64,000 nucleotides of DNA from Streptomyces griseus (GTDB taxonomy: Bacteria > Actinomycetota > Actinomycetes > Streptomycetales > Streptomycetaceae). This document shows positions 17,030 through 25,734 of this stretch, one piece after another; the stretch's first letter is position 1; the number at the start of each line of letters is the position of its first letter. Under the pieces are notes generated by a model, which worked only from the letters and a program-made list of their open reading frames with translations, made no database searches and was not told where the DNA came from. Location: the NCBI RefSeq assembly GCF_001715295.1, contig NZ_MDKB01000003.1, positions 575,954-639,953 on the forward strand, read 5' to 3'. A program made the position numbers and the translations under genes.

Positions 17030-17279
17030 GACTGGTGCGTTCAACAACCACCGAATCTACCGGCAGGTAGCGTCGGTGTGACGGCCGGATCAGGTGATTC
17101 GCGCCACGGGGGCGCCCTGCCGCACTCCGTACGCCCGGGGGCCGCCCGCCCACCGGACAGGGAACCCGTTCCCGTCCCGCCGGCGCGGAGCCCGGCGGAC
17201 GGACGCCTCCGCATGGATCCGCACGGATTCCCGGCGCGGACGTCACGGACTCCCCGGCGCCGGGGGCCGGAAGCCTTGG

Positions 17280-17897
17280 ATGGGACGGATGACAGCCGAA
17301 GCCAGACGGGCCGAGCCCCCCCTGACGGAACGTCAGGAGGCTCGCCGCCGCCGCATTCTGCGGGCCGCTGCCCAACTCGCCTGCCGGGGCGGGTTCGAGG
17401 CCGTGCAGATGCGCGAGGTGGCGGAGGCCGCCGGGGTCGCACTCGGCACGCTGTACCGCTACTTCCCCTCCAAGATCCACCTGCTGGTCGCGCTCATGGA
17501 GGACCAGCTCCAGGACCTGCGCCGGGCGCTCCGCAGGCACCCGCCCACCGGAGACGACGCCGCCGGGCGGGTCGCCGAGACCCTCATGCGGGCCTTCCGG
17601 GCGCTCCAGCGCGACCCCCACCTGGCGGACGCCATGGTGCGCGCGCTGACCTTCGCCGACCGCGGCGCGAGCGCCGAGGTGGAGGCCGTCTCGCGGCTGA
17701 CGACGAAGATCGTGCTGGACGCCATGGGGCTGGCCGAGCCCACGCAGGAGCAGTTGTCCGTGGTGCGCGTCATCGAGCACACCTGGCACTCGGCGCTCAT
17801 CACCTGGCTCTCGGGACGCGAGTCGATCGCGCAGGTGGGACGGGACATCGAGACGGTGTGCGGGCTGATCGGCCCGCGGCCCGCCGGCACCGGCTGA
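17280..17897 (+). CDS. TetR-family transcriptional regulator, KstR-like
   Basis: About 205 residues. The N-terminal HTH region (RRRRILRAAAQLACRGGFEA, VQMREVAEAAGVALGTLYRYFPSK) is very close to the cholesterol-catabolism repressor KstR of mycobacteria, as is the C-terminal pattern RDPHLADAMVRALTFAD and VIEHTWHSALITWLSGR. KstR binds acyl-CoA-type steroid intermediates and represses through TNNAACNNGTTNNA sites; exactly such a site lies upstream. The ATG at 17280 has GGAAG six bases before it; ATG 17289 is the alternative. No steroid-degradation genes are in the window, so ligand and regulon probably differ from mycobacteria. Confidence 0.88.
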   Translation: MGRMTAEARRAEPPLTERQEARRRRILRAAAQLACRGGFEAVQMREVAEAAGVALGTLYRYFPSKIHLLVALMEDQLQDLRRALRRHPPTGDDAAGRVAETLMRAFRALQRDPHLADAMVRALTFADRGASAEVEAVSRLTTKIVLDAMGLAEPTQEQLSVVRVIEHTWHSALITWLSGRESIAQVGRDIETVCGLIGPRPAGTG

Positions 17898-18024
17898 GGG
17901 GTGCCCATGTGCGGCGCCCACACCGGCACCGGCGCAGGTGAGGTGCCCTGCACCATGTCGAGGGTGCGGCGGTGTTCGTACGGTTCGGCCGACATCCCCG
18001 AACCACGCCGAGGAGCCGGTCACC

Positions 18025-19254
18025 ATGCGTCGCAGAGCCGTAGGCACCGTCCAGCACAGACTCACGACAGCGGCCGTGCTGGCCGCCGCCGGCCTGTTCC
18101 TGGCGGGATGCACCGCCGCCGGGCAGGCCGGCGGCGACCCGGCGTCCGGCGAGGACCAGGCCGTCAAGGTGGGCCTGGTCTACTCCCGCACGGGCCTGCT
18201 CGCCGCGTACGGGAAGCAGTACCGCGACGGCTTCATGGCGGGCCTCGACCACGCGACGAAGGGCACCGGCAAGGCGGGCGGCCACCCGATCGAGGTCACC
18301 GAGCAGGACGACGCGGGCGACCCCGGCAAGGCCGTCGCCGCCGCGAAGAACCTGATCGGCAAGGGCTACAAGGTGCTCGCGGGCACCACCGACTCCGGCG
18401 TCGCCCTCCAGATGGCGCCGCTGGCCGCCCAGAACAAGGTGCTGTACGTCGACGGCCCGGCCGCCACGGACGCGGTGACCGGGATCAACACCTACACCTT
18501 CCGCTCGGGCCGGCAGTCCTACCAGGACATCCTCACCGCGGGCGCCATGCTCGGCGACGCCGCCGGGAAGAAGGTCACCGTCCTCGCACAGGACTCCACC
18601 TTCGGCCAGGCCAACGTGGCCGCGGTCAAGGCGGTCCTGGGCGCCCGGGGCGCCACCGTCGGGTCCGTGCTCGCTCCGCCCAGCGCCACGGACCTGACCC
18701 CCTTCGCCCGGCAGGTCAAGGCGGGCGCGCCCGACCTGGTCTTCGTCGCCTGGGCCGGCGCCACCGCCCCCGCGCTGTGGACCGCGCTGGACCAGCAGGG
18801 CGTGCTGACGGCGGGCAAGGTCGTCACCGGGCTGGCCGGGACGGCTTCGTACCCGGTCTTCGGGGCCGCCGGCGCGAAGGTCTCCTTCCTCGCCCACTAC
18901 TTCCCCGGCGCGGGCGGCGGCAACGCGGTGGAGAAGGCGATGCTCGACGGCGTCCGCGAGGCCGGCGGCACGCCCGACCTGTTCACCGTGGACGGCTTCA
19001 CCGCGGCGCAGATGATCGTGCGCGCCGTCGAGGAGGGCAGCGCCACCGACACCGCCGCCATGGTGAAGGCCCTGGAGGGCTGGACGTTCGACGGGGTGAA
19101 GGGCGAGACGCAGGTCCGGGCCGAGGACCACGCCCTGATCCAGCCGATGTTCGTGGCCCGGCTGAACGGCAGGGGGGCCACCGCCCGGCCCGAGCTGGTG
19201 GACAGCCTGCCCATGGACAAGGTGGCGCCGCCCGCGAAGCCCTCGGCGGGCTGA
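18025..19254 (+). CDS. branched-chain amino-acid-type ABC transporter substrate-binding lipoprotein
   Basis: About 409 residues. A lipoprotein signal ends in LFLAGC at about residue 28; the mature part is a periplasmic-binding-protein type I fold: VKVGLVYSRTGLLAAYGKQYRDGF, IEVTEQDDAGDPGKAVAAAKNLI, VLAGTTDSGVALQMAPLAAQNKV, DLVFVAWAGATAPALWTAL. This is the LivK/Peripla_BP_6 family, with ligands ranging from amino acids to amides and acyl compounds. Start chosen after GAGGAG. First gene of a six-gene operon (binding protein, two ATPases, two permeases, hydrolase). Confidence 0.92.
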   Translation: MRRRAVGTVQHRLTTAAVLAAAGLFLAGCTAAGQAGGDPASGEDQAVKVGLVYSRTGLLAAYGKQYRDGFMAGLDHATKGTGKAGGHPIEVTEQDDAGDPGKAVAAAKNLIGKGYKVLAGTTDSGVALQMAPLAAQNKVLYVDGPAATDAVTGINTYTFRSGRQSYQDILTAGAMLGDAAGKKVTVLAQDSTFGQANVAAVKAVLGARGATVGSVLAPPSATDLTPFARQVKAGAPDLVFVAWAGATAPALWTALDQQGVLTAGKVVTGLAGTASYPVFGAAGAKVSFLAHYFPGAGGGNAVEKAMLDGVREAGGTPDLFTVDGFTAAQMIVRAVEEGSATDTAAMVKALEGWTFDGVKGETQVRAEDHALIQPMFVARLNGRGATARPELVDSLPMDKVAPPAKPSAG

Positions 19255-19257
19255 CCG

Positions 19258-20049
19258 GTGAGCACATCCGGCACCACCACCACGCGGGACGAGGGAGCGC
19301 GGACGGGGGCACCCGTGCTGCGGCTCGACGGGCTCGGCTGGCGCGTCGGCGGGGCGTCCATCCTGCGGGACGTCACCCTCGGCGTGCGCGAGGGCGAGTT
19401 CCTGGCCTTCATCGGACCCAACGGGGCGGGCAAGACGTCCCTGTTCAACCTGATCAGCGGGATCGTCCCGGCCTCCGAGGGCACCCTCGCCCTGGACGGC
19501 ACGGACCTGACGGCGCTGCCCGTGCACACCCGCGCCCGGCTCGGCATCGGCCGGACGTTCCAGACCTCCAGCCTCTGGCCGGAGATGACCGTCGCCGAAC
19601 ACGTCCGGCTGGCCGCGCAGGCGTGCGGCGGCGGCTCGTACCGGCTGTGGCGGCGCGCCGCCCCCTACACCGCCGAGGTCGACGGCGTGCTGGAGCGCAC
19701 CGGACTCGGCCACCGGGCCGCGGCCAGGGCCGCGGAGCTCTCCCACGGCGAGAAACGCAAGCTGGAGCTCGCGGTGCTGCTGGTCACCGAGCCCCGGGTG
19801 ATGCTGCTGGACGAGCCGATGGCCGGGGTGAGCGCCGAGGAGGTCCCCGCGCTCACCGAACTCATCCGCACGCTGCACCGCGACGAGGGCCGCACGGTCC
19901 TCATGGTCGAGCACCACATGGACGTCCTGCTGGGACTGGCCGACCGGCTCGCCGTGATGCACCACGGCCGGCTGCTCGCCCTGGACACCCCCGCCGCGGT
20001 GACCGCCGACCCCGTCGTCCAGCAGGCCTACCTCGGGGAGGGACTGTGA
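19258..20049 (+). CDS. ABC transporter ATP-binding protein (LivG-type)
   Basis: 263 residues with GTG start three bases after the preceding stop. Walker A is GPNGAGKTS, the signature is LSHGEKRKLELAVLL (a LivG-style variant), Walker B is VMLLDEPMAGVS, and the switch histidine is in MVEHHMDVLL. LivG family ATPases also carry FQTSSLWPEMTVAEH, seen here. It energises import through the LivH/LivM permeases encoded downstream. Confidence 0.93.
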   Translation: MSTSGTTTTRDEGARTGAPVLRLDGLGWRVGGASILRDVTLGVREGEFLAFIGPNGAGKTSLFNLISGIVPASEGTLALDGTDLTALPVHTRARLGIGRTFQTSSLWPEMTVAEHVRLAAQACGGGSYRLWRRAAPYTAEVDGVLERTGLGHRAAARAAELSHGEKRKLELAVLLVTEPRVMLLDEPMAGVSAEEVPALTELIRTLHRDEGRTVLMVEHHMDVLLGLADRLAVMHHGRLLALDTPAAVTADPVVQQAYLGEGL

Positions 20050-20792
20050 CACCGCCGCACGCCCTGCTCGCCGTGCGGGACCTGCGGGTCCTCATCGGTG
20101 GCCGGCACATCCTGCACGGAGTGGACCTGGACGTCGCCCCGCACGGGGTGACGGCGCTGCTCGGCCGCAACGGGGCCGGCAAGACCACGACCGTACGCGG
20201 CGTCCTCGGGCTCGTCCCGCGCGCGGGCAGCGTGCGGCTCGACGGCGAGGAGACCGTGGCGCTGCCCACCCACGCCCTGGTCCGGCGCGGCATCGGCTAC
20301 GCCCCCGAGGACCGCGGGATCTTCGCGGGCCTGACGGTGGCGGAGAACCTGCGGCTGGCCGAACGCCCCGGCGCGGGCACGCCCTCCTACGCCCTGGTCC
20401 ACGAGCTCTTCCCCGAACTGAAGCAGCGGGCCCGGCAGGTGGCGGGCACCCTCTCCGGCGGCCAGCAGCAGATGGTGGCCATCGGCCGCACCCTGCTGAA
20501 CAGCAACCGGCTGATCATCGCCGACGAACCCACCAAGGGCCTGGCCCCCAGGGTCGTCACCGAGGTCGCCCAGGTCCTCGAACGGGCCGCCGAGGCGGTC
20601 CCCGTGCTCCTCGTCGAGCAGAACCTCGCCGTCGTACGCCGGCTCGCCACCCACTGCGTGGTGCTCGCCGACGGCCGCACCGCCCACCAGGGACCGGCGG
20701 GCGGGCTGCTGGACGACGCGGAGGCGACCCGCGGGCTGCTCGGCGTGGGCCAGGGCCCGCTCGCCCCACACACCGCGGAGGCGGATTCCTGA
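20046..20792 (+). CDS. ABC transporter ATP-binding protein (LivF-type)
   Basis: About 248 residues, overlapping the LivG gene by GTGA. Walker A is GRNGAGKTT, the signature is LSGGQQQMVAIGRTLL, Walker B is LIIADEPTKGLAP, and the H-loop region reads LVEQNLAVVRRLATHC, where LivF enzymes commonly have Gln-Asn in place of the usual His. IGYAPEDRGIFAGLTVAENL is the LivF hallmark. The Ala/His-rich C-terminal tail is ordinary. Confidence 0.93.
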   Translation: MTPPHALLAVRDLRVLIGGRHILHGVDLDVAPHGVTALLGRNGAGKTTTVRGVLGLVPRAGSVRLDGEETVALPTHALVRRGIGYAPEDRGIFAGLTVAENLRLAERPGAGTPSYALVHELFPELKQRARQVAGTLSGGQQQMVAIGRTLLNSNRLIIADEPTKGLAPRVVTEVAQVLERAAEAVPVLLVEQNLAVVRRLATHCVVLADGRTAHQGPAGGLLDDAEATRGLLGVGQGPLAPHTAEADS

Positions 20793-21679
20793 TGTCCACC
20801 ATCGTGCTGCTCACCATGACCGGTCTCGGTCTGGGGGCGCTCTACTTCCTCATCGCGTCCGGACTCTCCCTGATCTTCGGGCTGATGGACGTGCTCAACT
20901 TCGCGCACGGGGCACTGCTCTCCATCGGCGCGTACGGCACCTGGTGGGCGGCGTCCGGGAACCTGCCCGGCGCGGGCCCGGGCGGCGGGGGCTTCGTCCT
21001 GGCCGTGCTGTTCGGTACGGCGGTGGGCACGCTGGCCGCCGTGGTGCTGGAACTGGCCGTCGTACGCCCGCTCTACACCCGGCCCCGCGAGCAGGTGCTC
21101 GCCACCGTCGGGGTGGGGCTCGCGGTGCCCGCCCTGCTGTCGGGCGTCTGGGGTTCGGACGCCCGGACGTTCCCCGGGCCCGAGGCCCTCTCCGGCACCT
21201 TCGGGCTGCTGGGCGCCGACGTGCCCGTCAACCGGCTCGTACTGATCGTCGCGGCGGCCGTCGTCCTGCTGGCCCTGCGCCTCTTCCTCGGCCGGACCCG
21301 GCACGGGCTGGTCGTCCGGGCCGGCGTGGAGGACCGGGCGATGGTGACGGCACTCGGTATCGACGTCCGCACGGCGTTCACGCTCGTCTTCGCGATCGGT
21401 GGCTGCGCCGCCGCCCTGGGCGGGGCACTCGGCGGGCTGTACTTCGGCTCGGTCGACCCCCGGCAGGGCACCTCGCTGCTGATCTTCGCGTTCGTCGTCG
21501 TGGTCACCGGCGGCATGGGCTCGGTGACCGGCGCCGCGGTCGCGGCCGTCGTCATCGGCCTGGTCCAGCAGTTCGCCAACTACTACACCGCAGCGGGCCT
21601 CGGCGACCTGGCCGTCGTCGTCCTGCTCGCCGTGCTGCTGCTCGTCCGGCCGCGCGGACTGACAGGGAGGCTCGCGTGA
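20792..21679 (+). CDS. branched-chain amino-acid-type ABC permease (LivH-type)
   Basis: 295 residues with about eight membrane helices. The N-terminus LGALYFLIASGLSLIFGLMDVLNFAHGALLS and GLVVRAGVEDRAMVTALGIDVRTAF (coupling loop) are LivH hallmarks. The ATG overlaps the preceding stop by one base (TGATG). Confidence 0.93.
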   Translation: MSTIVLLTMTGLGLGALYFLIASGLSLIFGLMDVLNFAHGALLSIGAYGTWWAASGNLPGAGPGGGGFVLAVLFGTAVGTLAAVVLELAVVRPLYTRPREQVLATVGVGLAVPALLSGVWGSDARTFPGPEALSGTFGLLGADVPVNRLVLIVAAAVVLLALRLFLGRTRHGLVVRAGVEDRAMVTALGIDVRTAFTLVFAIGGCAAALGGALGGLYFGSVDPRQGTSLLIFAFVVVVTGGMGSVTGAAVAAVVIGLVQQFANYYTAAGLGDLAVVVLLAVLLLVRPRGLTGRLA

Positions 21680-22782
21680 GCACCGCCACTCGGACACCCG
21701 GCCGCACGGACGGCACACCCGCCGCCGCTACGGCCCCCGCACCGGGCACCGGGAGCCGGCTGCTGCGCTGGTGGCCCGCCCCCGTCCTCCTGCTGCTGGC
21801 CGTCGCCCCCTACAGCGCCCTCCCCCTGCCCGGCCTCCTGGACGGCCCGGTCGGCAGTCCGGGGAGCCTGCAACTCCTCGCCACCTGCCTGATGTTCGGA
21901 GCCCTGGCCACCGGGTACGACCTGCTGCTGGGCCGGACGGGGCTGCTCTCCTTCGGGCACGCCCTGTACTTCGCGGCGGGCAGCTACGCGACCAACGTGT
22001 TCCTCCTGGAGGCGGGCCTGCCGTTCGCCGTCGCCGCCGTCCTCGGGCTGTGCTCCGGGACCGTACTGGCCCTCCTGCTGGGGTCGGTGAGCCTGCGGGT
22101 CACCGGTATCGGCTTCTCCATGGTGACGCTCGCCTTCGCCCAGGCCGGCTCCCTCCTGGTCTCCCGCAACCCGGGCGGATGGACCGGCGGCGAGGAGGGC
22201 AGGGCGGCGCCCGCCGAGGCGCTGCCGTCCTGGCTGGTCGGCATCGACCACACCGCGAACCTGTACTGGATCGCCCTGGCCTACCTCGTCCTCACCCTCG
22301 GCGTCGTCCGATGGGCGGTCCGCTCCCCCACCGGCCGGGTCTGGGAGGGCATCAAGGAGAACGAACGCCGGGTCGAGGTGCTCGGCCTGAGACCGTACGG
22401 CTTCAAACTGACGGCCTTCGTCCTGGCCGGGGCGCTGGCGGCGGTGGGCGGGCTCGTCCACCTGCTCCTCACCGGCGGCTCCACCCCGCAGACGACGACC
22501 TCGGACTTCACCCTGTCCCTGCTGGTCATGGTGGTCCTGGGCGGCTCCGGCACCCGCTGGGGCCCCATGGTGGGCGGCATCCTGTACACCTGGGCCGACC
22601 ACCGGCTCGGCGACCTCGCCGGGTCGGGCGCGGTCGCCGGCCTGCCGGCCGTCCTGCGGGTGCCGCTCTCCCAGCCGCTGTTCCTGCTCGGTGTGCTGTT
22701 CGTCGCCGTGGTACACCTGCTGCCCGGCGGCCTGGCCCGCCTGCCCTCCCGCCTGCGCAGGATCCGTGAGGAGAACCGATGA
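21676..22782 (+). CDS. branched-chain amino-acid-type ABC permease (LivM-type)
   Basis: About 368 residues, GTGA overlap with the LivH gene. After a Thr/Ala/Pro-rich cytoplasmic start of about 30 residues come about nine membrane helices including YDLLLGRTGLLSFGHALYFAAGSY and the coupling loop VWEGIKENERRVEVLGLRPYGFK, typical of LivM. It pairs with LivH to form the channel. Confidence 0.93.
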   Translation: MSTATRTPGRTDGTPAAATAPAPGTGSRLLRWWPAPVLLLLAVAPYSALPLPGLLDGPVGSPGSLQLLATCLMFGALATGYDLLLGRTGLLSFGHALYFAAGSYATNVFLLEAGLPFAVAAVLGLCSGTVLALLLGSVSLRVTGIGFSMVTLAFAQAGSLLVSRNPGGWTGGEEGRAAPAEALPSWLVGIDHTANLYWIALAYLVLTLGVVRWAVRSPTGRVWEGIKENERRVEVLGLRPYGFKLTAFVLAGALAAVGGLVHLLLTGGSTPQTTTSDFTLSLLVMVVLGGSGTRWGPMVGGILYTWADHRLGDLAGSGAVAGLPAVLRVPLSQPLFLLGVLFVAVVHLLPGGLARLPSRLRRIREENR

Positions 22783-23666
22783 CCCCGTACGAGGAGATAC
22801 GCGTCCCCGTCGCCGGCGGCGAACTGGCCGCGCTGCGCTGGCCCGCCGCCGATCCGGACGCCCCCGTCGCCGTGGCCCTGCACGGCATCACCGCCAACGC
22901 GCTCTCCTGGGGCCCGGTGGCCCGGATGCTGGACGGCCGGATCACCCTGGTCGCCCCGGACCTGCGCGGACGGGCCGACAGCGCGGCACTGCCCGGCCCG
23001 TACGGCATCACCGCCCACGCGGACGACACGGCCGCGCTCGCCGGGGCGCTCGGCCGGGAACGGGTGGTGCTGGCGGGCCACTCGATGGGGGCCTTCGTGG
23101 CGGCGCTCGCGGCCGTACGGCATCCGGGACGCTTCGGGCCGCCGGTGCTGGTGGACGGCGGGTTCGGCTTCCCGGCACCCACGCACCTGTCGGCGGACGA
23201 ACTGATGACGGCCGTGATCGGCCCGGCGATGGACCGGCTGTCGATGACGTTCGCCGACCGGGACGCGTACCGCTCGTTCTGGCGGGCCCACCCGGCGTTC
23301 GGGGGTGACGCCTGGTCGGCCGAGGTGGACGCCTACATCCAGCGCGATCTGACGGGCGAGGAGCCCGCACTGCGCTCCGGCTGCCGGCTGGAGGCGGTCC
23401 GGACGGACGGAGTCGGCCTGTTCGGTGCGGAGGTGCTCTCGGCGGTACGCGGACTCCCCGAAGGGACGGAGCTGCTGTGGGCCCGGCGGGGCCTGATGAA
23501 CGAGGAGCAGGGCCTGTACGACGAGTCCCGGCTGGCGGCGGCCGGCCTGCCCGGCACGGCGGTCCGGGCGGTGTGCGTGGAGGACGTCAACCACTACACC
23601 GTGCTGACGGGCGACACGGGGGCCGGCGAGGTCGCCCGCGCGGTGCTGCGGGCGGCGGCTCGCTGA
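22779..23666 (+). CDS. alpha/beta hydrolase
   Basis: 295 residues, ATGA overlap with the LivM gene, so in the same operon. The oxyanion region is ALHGITANALSWG, the nucleophile elbow is VVLAGHSMGAF (Ser), and a C-terminal VEDVNHYTVL supplies the catalytic His. No signal peptide, so cytoplasmic. Being translationally coupled to an importer, it probably hydrolyses the imported ligand (an ester, lactone or amide). Confidence 0.9.
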   Translation: MTPYEEIRVPVAGGELAALRWPAADPDAPVAVALHGITANALSWGPVARMLDGRITLVAPDLRGRADSAALPGPYGITAHADDTAALAGALGRERVVLAGHSMGAFVAALAAVRHPGRFGPPVLVDGGFGFPAPTHLSADELMTAVIGPAMDRLSMTFADRDAYRSFWRAHPAFGGDAWSAEVDAYIQRDLTGEEPALRSGCRLEAVRTDGVGLFGAEVLSAVRGLPEGTELLWARRGLMNEEQGLYDESRLAAAGLPGTAVRAVCVEDVNHYTVLTGDTGAGEVARAVLRAAAR

Positions 23667-23685
23667 CGGGAGCGGCCGGCCGGGC

Positions 23686-25698
23686 TCAGCCCACCCGGCC
23701 GTCCTCCCGCCCACCCGCCCGGCCTTCGGACAACAGGTGCAGACGGAGCGCGAGTTGGAGCTCCAGCGCACGGTCGGGTGCGTTCCAGTCGCGGCCCAGC
23801 AGCACCTGGACCCGGTCCAGGCGCTGCACCACCGTGTTCACGTGCACGTGCAGGTCGTCCTTGGCCCGTATCAGACTGCCCCCCGCCCCGAAGTACGCCC
23901 GCAGGGTCCGCACCAGGTGCGTGCCCCGCCGTTCGTCGTAGCGCAGCAGCGGTCCCAGCACGGCGTTCACGAAGCCGTCCACGTCCTTGGCGTTGCCCAG
24001 CACCACGCCGAGGAAGCCGAGTTCGCCGACGCAGGCCCCCTGACCCTCCCGTCCCAGCACCCGCATGGCGCGCAGGCAGCGGGCGGCCTCCTCGTAGGCG
24101 GCGGCGAGTGCGCGCACCCCGGCGGCCGGCCCCGTGCCGGCGACGGTGACGGGCGTCTGGACGAGGTGACCGAGCTGGACGGCCGCGGCGCGCGCGGCGT
24201 CTCCCGCGGCGTCGGCGGACGCCGGGGAGCGGCCGTCGCAGTCGATCAGCAGCACGACGGTGCCCGCGTGCTCGGCGCTCACCCCGCGGATGTCCCCGCC
24301 GAACAGGTAGCGCAGGGCGGCGCCTCCGAGCTTCTCCCGGGCCGCCGCCTCCGCCACGAGCAGCAGGTGCGGGCGGTCCAGGTCGATGCCCAGTCGGCGG
24401 CCCCGCTCGGCGAGCCCGGCAGGATCGCGTTCCGGGTCGCCGAGCAGGTCGCCGATGAGCTCGCCGCGGATCCGGTTCTCGGTCTCGGCGACCGTGCGGC
24501 GCAGCAGCAGGAGCAGTCCGGTGACCACGGCGGCGCGCTCGAAGAGCCGCCGGTCGGAGTCGTCCAGCCGGTCCGGCCGGTGCAGGACCAGGCTGGCGAG
24601 GAGTTCCTGGCCGGCGAGCACCGCGCAGATCCAGCGGCCGTCCCGGTGGACGGCGCGGGCCCCGTGGCGGGACTCCTCGGCGGTCCCGGCGAGCCATCCG
24701 GCGTCCATGCTGTCGGCGGCGAACCCGGAGGCGTCGGGCCGTACGGCGGCCAGCGGGCGCCCGCCCGGGTCGTGGATGGTCAGGGGGCTGTCGAGCAGCC
24801 CGGCGACGGACACGGCGACGTCCTTCACGTCCCCGCCGCGCAGCACCAGGTCGGTGAGCCGGTCGTGGGCCTCCTCGGCGCGCTGCATGGCGGCGGAGTG
24901 GGCGCGTACGGCGGCGTTGGCCCCGGCGAGTTCCGCGTTGGCCGAGGCGAGTTCCGCGAGGGCGCTACGGGTGTCGTCCAGGGCCCGGGCGGTGTCGATC
25001 GCGATCGCGGCGTGCGCGGCGAGCGAGCAGAGCAGCGCCACCTCGTCCGGGCTGAAGACGCGTGCGGCGCGGTCGGCGGCGAAGAGGACGCCGATGACCT
25101 TCCCGGTGCCGCCCCGGCTGGAGCCGAGGAGGAGGGGGACGCCCAGGATGGCGACGAGGCCTTCGTCCAGCACCCCGGCGTTGATGTTGCGGGTGTGGCG
25201 GAAGCGCTCGTCCGTGCGGTAGTCGGGGGTCGCGTACGGGCTCGCGGTCTGCGCCACCAATCCCCCGAGCCCTTCGCCCAGTTCGAGCCGCAGCCGCTGG
25301 AACAGGACGGACACCGAGCCGTCGGTCACCCGCATGTAGGTGTCCCCGGCCTCCTCGTCGGGGAGTGTGAGGTAGGCGGTGTCGGTCCCCAGCAGCATCC
25401 TGGCCCGCCGCACGATCGCCTTCAGCACGTCGTCCAGGTCCCGGGAGGCCGCCAGGTCTCCGGCCGTGTCGAAGAGGGCGGTGAGCTGGAGTTCCCTGCG
25501 CCGGTGCTGGCGCAGGGCGCCCCTGATCCGCAGGGCGGTGGCGGCCGCCCTCTCCACCTCGGCCAGTTCGGCGGCGGGCACTCCGGCGGCCCTGGCCTCC
25601 GAGGTGACGGCCCCCAGGTCCTCGGCGGGGGCGTCGTCGGCGAGCAGGTCGAGGAGGCGGGCCAGCAGGGGCGCGGCGGACGGGGGCGGTGGGGACAT
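23686..25698 (-). CDS. GAF-domain transcriptional regulator with PucR/CdaR-type C-terminal HTH
   Basis: 670 residues. An N-terminal helical part (1-65) is followed by a GAF domain (about 70-215: FDTAGDLAASRDLDDVLKAIVRRARMLLGTD, VIGVLFAADRAARVF), a coiled segment with heptads (about 220-275), a second sensory region (about 275-400) and a GGDEF-like/CdaR middle with the PucR C-terminal HTH (LVRTLRAYFGAGGSLIRAKDDLHVHVNTVVQRLDRV). PucR-type proteins act as activators of catabolic genes in response to small ligands. It lies 36 bases behind the 3-hydroxybutyrate dehydrogenase gene on the same strand. No good ribosome-binding site precedes the ATG. Confidence 0.88.
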   Translation of the reverse strand: MSPPPPSAAPLLARLLDLLADDAPAEDLGAVTSEARAAGVPAAELAEVERAAATALRIRGALRQHRRRELQLTALFDTAGDLAASRDLDDVLKAIVRRARMLLGTDTAYLTLPDEEAGDTYMRVTDGSVSVLFQRLRLELGEGLGGLVAQTASPYATPDYRTDERFRHTRNINAGVLDEGLVAILGVPLLLGSSRGGTGKVIGVLFAADRAARVFSPDEVALLCSLAAHAAIAIDTARALDDTRSALAELASANAELAGANAAVRAHSAAMQRAEEAHDRLTDLVLRGGDVKDVAVSVAGLLDSPLTIHDPGGRPLAAVRPDASGFAADSMDAGWLAGTAEESRHGARAVHRDGRWICAVLAGQELLASLVLHRPDRLDDSDRRLFERAAVVTGLLLLLRRTVAETENRIRGELIGDLLGDPERDPAGLAERGRRLGIDLDRPHLLLVAEAAAREKLGGAALRYLFGGDIRGVSAEHAGTVVLLIDCDGRSPASADAAGDAARAAAVQLGHLVQTPVTVAGTGPAAGVRALAAAYEEAARCLRAMRVLGREGQGACVGELGFLGVVLGNAKDVDGFVNAVLGPLLRYDERRGTHLVRTLRAYFGAGGSLIRAKDDLHVHVNTVVQRLDRVQVLLGRDWNAPDRALELQLALRLHLLSEGRAGGREDGRVG

Positions 25699-25734
25699 GG
25701 CGGCCAGCGATTCTTCCGGGAGCGGGTGGGGAGG

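Noticed and set aside
17901-20792. 963-residue plus-strand frame running across the LivK and LivG genes
   Set aside because: Only its last ~248 codons (from 20046) form the LivF protein; the earlier part is a shadow of LivK and LivG in another frame, rich in Arg/Gly/Pro.
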